This document shows positions 40,699 to 45,117 of a stretch of 45,117 bases of DNA, one piece after another (position 1 is the first letter of the stretch; each line of letters opens with the position of its first letter). Origin of the DNA: DASUZB01 sp036377075 (GTDB taxonomy: Bacteria > Actinomycetota > CALGFH01). The DNA is taken from positions 1 to 45,117 of the forward strand of contig DASUZB010000301.1 of NCBI GenBank assembly GCA_036377075.1. Reading direction: 5' to 3'. The notes beneath the pieces are model-generated. The model searched no databases. It saw only the letters and a list, made by a program, of their open reading frames with translations, and was not told where the DNA came from. The position numbers were made by a program, and so were the translations under genes.

Positions 40699-41076
40699 TC
40701 AGAGTGGGTCGAGGCGGGCCTTGAGCAGGCAGAACTCGTTGCCTTCGGGATCGGCGAGGACGTGCCAGGGCTCCTCGCCGGTCTGGCCGACGTCGGCCGG
40801 GCGCGCCCCGAGCTTCAGGAGGCGTTCGAGTTCGGCGTCCTGGTCGCGGTCGGTGGCGTTGACGTCGACGTGCAGCCGGAGTTTCCCGTTCTTCGGCTCG
40901 TCGTTACGGCTGAGGATGATCGTCGGCTGCGGGCCGCCGAACCCTTCGCGCGGCCCTATCTCGATGCCGTCCTCTTCGCGGTCGAGCACGACGAAGTCCA
41001 GGACCTCGCACCAGAACCGCGCCAGCCCCTCGGGGTCGTGGCAAGCGAGCACGAGCTCACTGATACGGCATGCCAT
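40699..41076 (-). CDS. VOC family protein
   Basis: This 125-aa protein has the glyoxalase_6-like pattern: MACRISELVLACHDPEGLAR, FWCEVLDFVVLDRE, KLRLHVDVNATDRDQDAELE, and EPWHVLADPEGNEFCLLKA. The DPEGNEFCL end includes a conserved glutamate. Such proteins are often annotated as glyoxalase or bleomycin resistance; direct function is not known. It is convergent with the SDR gene. Confidence 0.9.
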   Translation of the reverse strand: MACRISELVLACHDPEGLARFWCEVLDFVVLDREEDGIEIGPREGFGGPQPTIILSRNDEPKNGKLRLHVDVNATDRDQDAELERLLKLGARPADVGQTGEEPWHVLADPEGNEFCLLKARLDPL

Positions 41077-41236
41077 TGGCGAAACCTACTCTCAGGGTGG
41101 GAACTGCCGGGGTGGCCGCGCGCGGGTTCCATGGGCTCCCGCAGCGAGAACGTTCCCGCGACCGTACCGGGCGAGGCGGGCGGTGTCGAGGTGGTTTCAG
41201 GCCCTCGCCTGGCCGGCCTGACCTTCTCAGACGCCT

Positions 41237-41857
41237 CTATCTACCGCTGAGTACTGCCATCACCAGCGCGTAGCCGATCCCAAGCAGCGCGAAAATGCCG
41301 AACGCCCAAAGTGTCGCCATACCCAAGGCCCGCCACCAGCGCGGCGTGCCGCTTCGGACGCCAACGCGGAGCCAGACAAGCGGCCCCACAGCCACCGTGA
41401 GGAGCATCCAGAGAAGCACGGCCCACGGAAGCGACATTCCCCGAACCCCCAACGCCCACATCCCAAGGCAGCCGGCCAGCAGCGCGGGCGCGATCCAACG
41501 CAGTTGCCGCAGGTAGCCACGGACCGAGAGGTCGACGTCCGGGTCGTCGTCCATGGCAGCCGTTGGCACCTGACGCGGGCCACGGCTCGGCGGGGTTACG
41601 CCTGGGCCCGACGGCCGTCGTGGTTTCCGAAAGAACCTGGGTAACCACCGCGACGGTCCCCGCAACCGCTCGATCTCAGCACGCCAGCGCTCGGTCTCGG
41701 CGCTGAGGATGCCGCCCACCGTGCGTTCCACCAGCTCCTGCTCTTCCGGCGTGAGCGTCGCCGGATCGCGCTCGAGCAGGGCGAAGATGCGCCTGCGGAG
41801 ATCCGGGTCTCGAATCTCACGGGCGAGCAGGTCCAGGATCTCTTGGTCGTCGTTCAT
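41237..41857 (-). CDS. Membrane protein with helical N-terminal domain, unknown function
   Basis: This 206-aa protein starts at the ATG at 41857, with GGGAAGCGAG just upstream; a GTG 12 bp earlier is possible. Residues 1-65 are helical and charged (DDQEILDLLAREIRDPDLRR, ETERWRAEIERLRG). A proline-rich linker follows, then about four TMs: WIAPALLAGCLGMWALGV, LPWAVLLWMLLTVAVGPLVWL, and ALGMATLWAFGIFALLGIGY to the end. It is not recognised as a named family. Confidence 0.7.
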   Translation of the reverse strand: MNDDQEILDLLAREIRDPDLRRRIFALLERDPATLTPEEQELVERTVGGILSAETERWRAEIERLRGPSRWLPRFFRKPRRPSGPGVTPPSRGPRQVPTAAMDDDPDVDLSVRGYLRQLRWIAPALLAGCLGMWALGVRGMSLPWAVLLWMLLTVAVGPLVWLRVGVRSGTPRWWRALGMATLWAFGIFALLGIGYALVMAVLSGR

Positions 41858-41959
41858 CTCGCTTCCCACGCTGACATGGGCCTGCGTCGGTCAGCTCGAC
41901 CCTCGTGCCGCAGACCGATGGTCGAGGCTCCTACAGCCAGCCTTTCTGTTCGGCGATGT

Positions 41960-42043
41960 TCAGGCTTCGAGGCGCTGCCACAGCGCGACCACCGCGGCGA
42001 CCGCGGTAGCGAGCAGGACCGCCTGCTCCATTGACAGCAGCAT
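41960..42043 (-). CDS. Possible 27-aa membrane peptide or remnant
   Basis: A minus-strand frame reads MLLSMEQAVLLATAVAAVV then ALWQRLEA, a single hydrophobic helix. There is no ribosome-binding site. The same frame extends upstream (WQSLRDAASVYFDIPWI) to a stop, without a start, so it may be the end of a decayed membrane protein. Confidence 0.25.
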   Translation of the reverse strand: MLLSMEQAVLLATAVAAVVALWQRLEA

Positions 42044-42097
42044 GATCCAGGGGATGTCGAAGTAGACCGACGCAGCGTCGCGGAGGCTCTGCCACTA

Positions 42098-42454
42098 TCA
42101 GGAGGCGGGCCACAGGGGGGTGGGGTGGCGTGGCTCGTACAGGCCGAGCTTGCCGCCGCCTGGCAGCTTGATCGAGGTGAGCAGCCCCCAGCCCTGGTCA
42201 CTGATCGGGTCGAAGAACTCCACGCCCTTGCCCTTCAGCTCCTCCACTGTGGCGTTGATGTCGGTGCACATCAGGTACAGCTCGACCTGCGTTTCCCGGT
42301 CGGTGGGGTGCGCGGCCAGTTCGGCTGGCGGCAGGGCGAAGATCGACCAGCCGCCCCCCGCGTCGACCGAGGAGAACCCAAGCACGTCGTGGAAGAACGC
42401 GCGCGCCGCCTCCACGTCCTTGCTGTAGACGATCGCGTGGACACCGTTGATCAT
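42098..42454 (-). CDS. VOC family protein
   Basis: This 118-aa glyoxalase-type protein reads NGVHAIVYSKDVEAARAFFH, then DVLGFSSVDAGGGWSIFALP, ELYLMCTDINATVEELKGKG, and GLLTSIKLPGGGKLGLYEPR. The C-terminal GLYEPR carries the conserved glutamate of metal-binding VOC proteins, and H6 could be the partner ligand. ACGGAGG precedes the ATG at 42454. Monocistronic. Confidence 0.9.
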   Translation of the reverse strand: MINGVHAIVYSKDVEAARAFFHDVLGFSSVDAGGGWSIFALPPAELAAHPTDRETQVELYLMCTDINATVEELKGKGVEFFDPISDQGWGLLTSIKLPGGGKLGLYEPRHPTPLWPAS

Positions 42455-42862
42455 GACCGCACCTCCGTGCGTGTTGGAGGATCTACCGCCAGTTGCGGTG
42501 GATCCGGGTCGGAGATGGCCCGCCTGCCAGCGCTGGCCGGCCATTCCACGCCGGGCGTTCCACACCAAGCGGGAAGCTCAGCACGACCGTTCGTCGAAGG
42601 TTCGTCCGCGGGATGATTCGAGCGGATCGGCTGCCCCCGGCCGGGTTCTATCGCCGGTCCGGCCACCAGGCTCCTCCGGCCACACCATCCGCGACGGTCA
42701 GTGCGTTCGAGCGGGTGCCCATCGTGTAGCCAGGTGTTCATGTCGTTCGCACCTCTAGGTGGTTTCCGCCCGCGGGCTGTTGGCTCGCGGCTCGCGGCCT
42801 GTCGGTGCGACACCCTAGGCTCCGGTTGAAGATAGGTCCAAGACAGAGTACCTCTGATGACG
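42455..42862. other. Intergenic gap upstream of LysR, no gene seen
   Basis: 408 bp lie between two divergent genes. A leftward frame starting MNTWLHDGHPLERTD at about 42741 has an AGAGGTGCG ribosome-binding-like site, but the rest is unstructured. It could be the decayed target of the LysR gene. Confidence 0.35.
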
Positions 42863-42877
42863 ATAAGCTCTGCTTAT
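42863..42877. promoter_or_regulatory. LysR-type T-N11-A box overlapping the start codon
   Basis: ATAAGC-TCT-GCTTAT is a perfect 6+3+6 dyad that contains T(42864)-N11-A(42876), the classical LTTR recognition element. It overlaps the ATG of the LysR gene, which suggests autorepression. Confidence 0.6.
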
Positions 42878-43781
42878 GGAGCTTCGGCAGCTGGCGTACT
42901 TCGTAGCGGTCGCCGAGGAACGCAACTTCACGCGGGCGGCACGGCGAATCCCGATCGCACAACCGGCCATCAGCCAACAGATCCGCCGCCTAGAATCCGA
43001 ACTCGGCGAAATGCTGTTCGTCCGCGACCGGCGCGGAATCAGGCTGACCCCCGCCGGCGAAGTACTCCTGCCGCATGCCCGGGCGATGCTCGCCAACGTT
43101 GAGCATGCCCGCGAGGCGGTGGTGGCGCTCAGCGGCCTGCTCACCGGACGCCTCGCGTTCGGTTTCGTTCAACCCCTCACCGACCAGCGCCTCCCTGGTC
43201 TACTCGGCGCGTTCCATCGGGAGCACCCGGGGATCGAGCTGAGGCTGATCGAGGACGAGACCGACGCCTTGCTCGCGGCCCTTGCCACCGGCGAGCTCGA
43301 CGCCGCGCTGATTGGACTGGGCCGCTACGATCGCCCACCGCCTGATGCGGAGTCCGTGCTCATCGCCCGGGAGCCGGTCGTGGTCGTAACACACCCACAG
43401 CATCCGCTCGCCAGGCGCGGCTCGATCCCGCTGCGTGCGCTGCGAGACGAGCCGATGGTTACGCTCACCTCGGCAAGCAAGCAGCGCGGCACGCTCGAGG
43501 CAGCCTGCCGGGCCGCTGGCTTCGCTCCCCGGGTCGTCGCCGAGACGAGCGATATCAGGGTCGTCATCGAGCTCGCCGCTGAGCAGATCGGCGTCGCGGT
43601 GCTCCCCAAGTCTGCGCTGGAGGGCGCGGCCCAGGTGGCTCAGCTCAGCCTCACCCGCCCGAAGCTCGACCGTCGCATCCTTCTCGTCTGGCGCCCCTCG
43701 AACAGCCCACCAGCGGCACGCGCCTTCCTCACCATGGCCCGACACCACCTGGCAGGTCCTGAGGCGACCACCGCGCGATGA
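42876..43781 (+). CDS. LysR family transcriptional regulator
   Basis: This 301-aa protein has the canonical LysR HTH (MELRQLAYFVAVAEERNFTR, IPIAQPAISQQIRRLESELG, MLFVRDRRGIRLTPAGE) and a full effector-binding domain (GRLAFGFVQPLTDQRLPGLL, VAVLPKSALEG). The start is ATG 42876 with no clear ribosome-binding site; a dyad overlaps it. No intact divergent gene exists upstream; the genes it controls are not evident in this window. Confidence 0.93.
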   Translation: MELRQLAYFVAVAEERNFTRAARRIPIAQPAISQQIRRLESELGEMLFVRDRRGIRLTPAGEVLLPHARAMLANVEHAREAVVALSGLLTGRLAFGFVQPLTDQRLPGLLGAFHREHPGIELRLIEDETDALLAALATGELDAALIGLGRYDRPPPDAESVLIAREPVVVVTHPQHPLARRGSIPLRALRDEPMVTLTSASKQRGTLEAACRAAGFAPRVVAETSDIRVVIELAAEQIGVAVLPKSALEGAAQVAQLSLTRPKLDRRILLVWRPSNSPPAARAFLTMARHHLAGPEATTAR

Positions 43782-43804
43782 TCTTCCGACGCCAGCCGCC
43801 AGCG

Positions 43805-43905
43805 CCAACAGCGTGAACCTGCTTGGCCCAGCGGACCTGGAGGCGTCTGAAGCAGCTCAACCATGACAGCGCCCGCTCCACCCGCCAGCGTCGGCAGGTC
43901 GCACC
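43805..43905 (-). pseudogene. IS5-family transposase remnant
   Basis: The minus-strand frame reads RRWRVERALSWLSCFRRLQV then RWAKQV. This closely matches the C-terminal catalytic segment HRWKVERSLSWLSCWRRLQV of the transposase at 17724-18167, also at DNA level (AGCAGCTCAACCA, CAGCGnCCGCTCCACC). About 100 bp remain, without ends or the rest of the gene. Confidence 0.7.
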
Positions 43906-43926
43906 GCATCCTCCTCGTGTGGGCGC

Positions 43927-44814
43927 TCAGGCCGCTGGTGGTCGGAACGTAGAGGTCGTGGCGCCACGGTGGCGAGCGACGGTTGCGGCCGGGTCGCGCC
44001 AGAAGGCGGTGACCAGGTCGACCACGGCCGGGGCGGCCTGCAGCAGGGGGCCGACGTGGCCGGCGCCGGGGAGGATCACCAGGGCGCCGTTGGCGAGGTG
44101 GGCGGCGGCGGCGCGGGCGTTGGCGGTGGTCCACATGGGGTCGTTCTCGCCAGTGGTGAGCAGCGTCGGGGTGCCGAGGCGGTCCAGCACCGGGGTCAGG
44201 TCGGGCCGGGCCAGGCTCAGCCAGCCGATGGCCGCGTGCATGCCGCGGCGGTCGGCCCGGCGGAAGGCGTCGGCGACCAGCGCCGCCCCCTTGGGGTCCT
44301 CGGCCCTGGCCCGCGGTCCCAGCAGCGCGTCGACCAGCAGGTTGACCAGGGGCGGGACTGGGCCGGCGAGCCGGTACAGCCACCGCAACAGCACGGTCCT
44401 GCGCCGGTCGGCCGGCGAGAGGGCGTGCACCGGGGCGCCGATGGCGACCAGGCTGCGGCAGCGGTCGGGGTGGGCAGCGGCAAAGAGGATGCCCACGTGC
44501 CCGCCCCAGGCGTTGCCCAGCCAGTCCACGGGCTCCTCCACGCCGAGGTGGTCCAGGACGTCCGCCGCGGCGCCGACGCAGTCCTCGAGGGTGAAGCGGT
44601 GCGGCACCGGGGGGTTGTGGCCGTGGGCCGGGCCGTCGACCAGCACCAGCCGGCGCATGCCGGCCAGGGGCTGCTGGACCCGGGTCCAGGTGGTGGAGTC
44701 CACGAACAGGCTGTGCCAGAGCACGGCCGGCGGGCCGGCGCCGATCGTCTGGACGTGCAGGGGCCCCAGCCGGGTGGGAACCGTGGTCGCTGCGCGGTGC
44801 GTCGGCTGGTCCAT
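43927..44814 (-). CDS. Alpha/beta hydrolase with Ala at the nucleophile position
   Basis: This 295-aa alpha/beta hydrolase has the strand-3 to oxyanion region AVLWHSLFVDSTTW, the nucleophile elbow DWLGNAWGGHVG, acid D225 (TTGENDPMW) and H253 (LPGAGHVGPLLQ). The elbow normally reads G-x-S-x-G; here it is G-N-A-W-G, so the serine is alanine (A102, codon gcc). Either it is a non-hydrolytic member of the fold or it uses other chemistry. It is divergent from a MarR gene with tandem operator repeats between them, so its expression is likely MarR-controlled. Confidence 0.88.
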   Translation of the reverse strand: MDQPTHRAATTVPTRLGPLHVQTIGAGPPAVLWHSLFVDSTTWTRVQQPLAGMRRLVLVDGPAHGHNPPVPHRFTLEDCVGAAADVLDHLGVEEPVDWLGNAWGGHVGILFAAAHPDRCRSLVAIGAPVHALSPADRRRTVLLRWLYRLAGPVPPLVNLLVDALLGPRARAEDPKGAALVADAFRRADRRGMHAAIGWLSLARPDLTPVLDRLGTPTLLTTGENDPMWTTANARAAAAHLANGALVILPGAGHVGPLLQAAPAVVDLVTAFWRDPAATVARHRGATTSTFRPPAA

Positions 44815-44839
44815 GGCCGCCTCCTCGCCGAGCCTTTTG

Positions 44840-44869
44840 CTTCGGTAGCCGAAGCTTCGGTGACCGAAG
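44840..44869. promoter_or_regulatory. Tandem MarR-type operator dyads
   Basis: Two adjacent 15-bp palindromes: CTTCGGTAGCCGAAG (44840-44854) and CTTCGGTGACCGAAG (44855-44869). The first has 6-bp arms, the second 7-bp arms. They lie between the divergent hydrolase (44814) and MarR (44884) starts, in position to control both. Confidence 0.7.
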
Positions 44870-44883
44870 TATCATCCTGGATC

Positions 44884-45117
44884 ATGCCGACGTCAAGGGA
44901 CCTGCCGGTCGACCGGCTCGCCGTCGGGCAACTGCTGGTGCGGCTGCTGCGCCAGTTCCGGGCCGAGCTGTTCGCCCCCGCCGCCGAGCGCGGCTACCTG
45001 GACCTGCGCGAGCCCCACCTGCACATCTTCGGCAACCTGGGCGTCGACGGCGTCCGGCTCACCGGGCTCGCGGCCCGCGCCCAGCTGAGCCTGGCCACCA
45101 CCTCGGAGCTGGTCAGC
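44884..45117 (+). CDS. MarR-type transcriptional regulator, N-terminal part (runs off the window)
   Basis: 78 codons of a MarR/winged-helix protein are present: RLAVGQLLVRLLRQFRAELF, LREPHLHIFGNLGVDGVRL and TGLAARAQLSLATTSELVS, where the last segment is the recognition helix region. ATG 44884 has no strong ribosome-binding site (CATCCTGGATC). The product probably binds the tandem dyads just upstream and represses itself and the hydrolase. Confidence 0.8.
   Translation, partial: MPTSRDLPVDRLAVGQLLVRLLRQFRAELFAPAAERGYLDLREPHLHIFGNLGVDGVRLTGLAARAQLSLATTSELVS

Noticed and set aside
42451..42813. Leftward ORF MNTWLHDGHPLERTD upstream of LysR
   Set aside because: It has an acceptable ribosome-binding-like site, but only the first few residues look protein-like. 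Not enough to call a gene.
1..45117. CRISPR arrays, tRNA or rRNA genes
   Set aside because: No regularly spaced repeats of the right kind, no tRNA-like T-loop/anticodon pattern and no rRNA sequence were recognised by eye.

Overview
The window is about 70% GC, gene-dense DNA on both strands. The gene families point to an Actinomycetota chromosome, probably a poorly characterised soil-type lineage. The evidence is a BTAD/NB-ARC/TPR (SARP-like) regulator, a DUF574-type SAM methyltransferase fragment, DrrAB-like and MacB/FtsX-like ABC exporters, a split KdpD, two CeoB/CeoC-like TrkA proteins, and GTG starts with GTGA overlaps. No rRNA, tRNA or CRISPR array was seen. Class-level placement is not possible from this window alone.

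Layout. 0-8.2 kb: a broken serine hydrolase, a RibD-like reductase, a receiver/thioredoxin-fold/TrxR-like flavoprotein, a VOC protein, a broken ankyrin gene, a GrpB protein, a GT9-like glycosyltransferase and a polytopic membrane protein. 8.2-10.1 kb: gene debris (SpoIIE tail, truncated DUF11 protein, methyltransferase/MFS chimera). 10.1-17.6 kb: a second TrxR-like flavoprotein, this one with a cyclic-nucleotide-binding domain; a MarR/GbsR regulator with a perfect 30-bp palindrome, leading a DrrAB-like exporter; and a convergent MacB/FtsX-like ABC pair. 17.7-18.5 kb: an IS5-type transposase split by a frameshift. 18.8-19.9 kb: a 2-TM protein and an APC-permease stub. 19.9-30.9 kb: a potassium island. 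31-35 kb: a membrane protein, a collapsed alpha/beta hydrolase and the large BTAD/TPR regulator. 35.3-42.5 kb: TetR/RibD-like divergon, a LysR next to a run of small oxidoreductase and VOC genes, and a small membrane protein. 42.8-45.1 kb: a LysR with a box over its start, an IS remnant, and an alpha/beta hydrolase divergent from a MarR gene with a tandem operator.

The potassium island is the most coherent system. On the minus strand, kdpD (histidine kinase half), kdpE and two TrkA genes overlap end to end. Divergently on the plus strand lie a 27-aa membrane peptide, kdpF, kdpA, kdpB, kdpC and a separate KdpD-N/Usp protein. The intergenic space carries 11-bp-spaced CTTTGC direct repeats, of the kind an OmpR-class regulator such as KdpE might bind. 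Next to it lies a reduced module: a receiver-only protein overlapping a DUF4118 protein that has no kinase.

The most unusual proteins are the two flavoproteins at 1.7-3.4 kb and 10.1-11.8 kb. They share a core of a thioredoxin-like domain plus a TrxR-like domain but carry different input domains (REC versus cNMP-binding). Both have lost the cysteine pair in both redox modules.

Many genes are stubs, chimeras or single-base frameshifts. Several apparent frameshifts are consistent with one missing base in a short G/C run, so sequencing error must be excluded before they are called pseudogenes.
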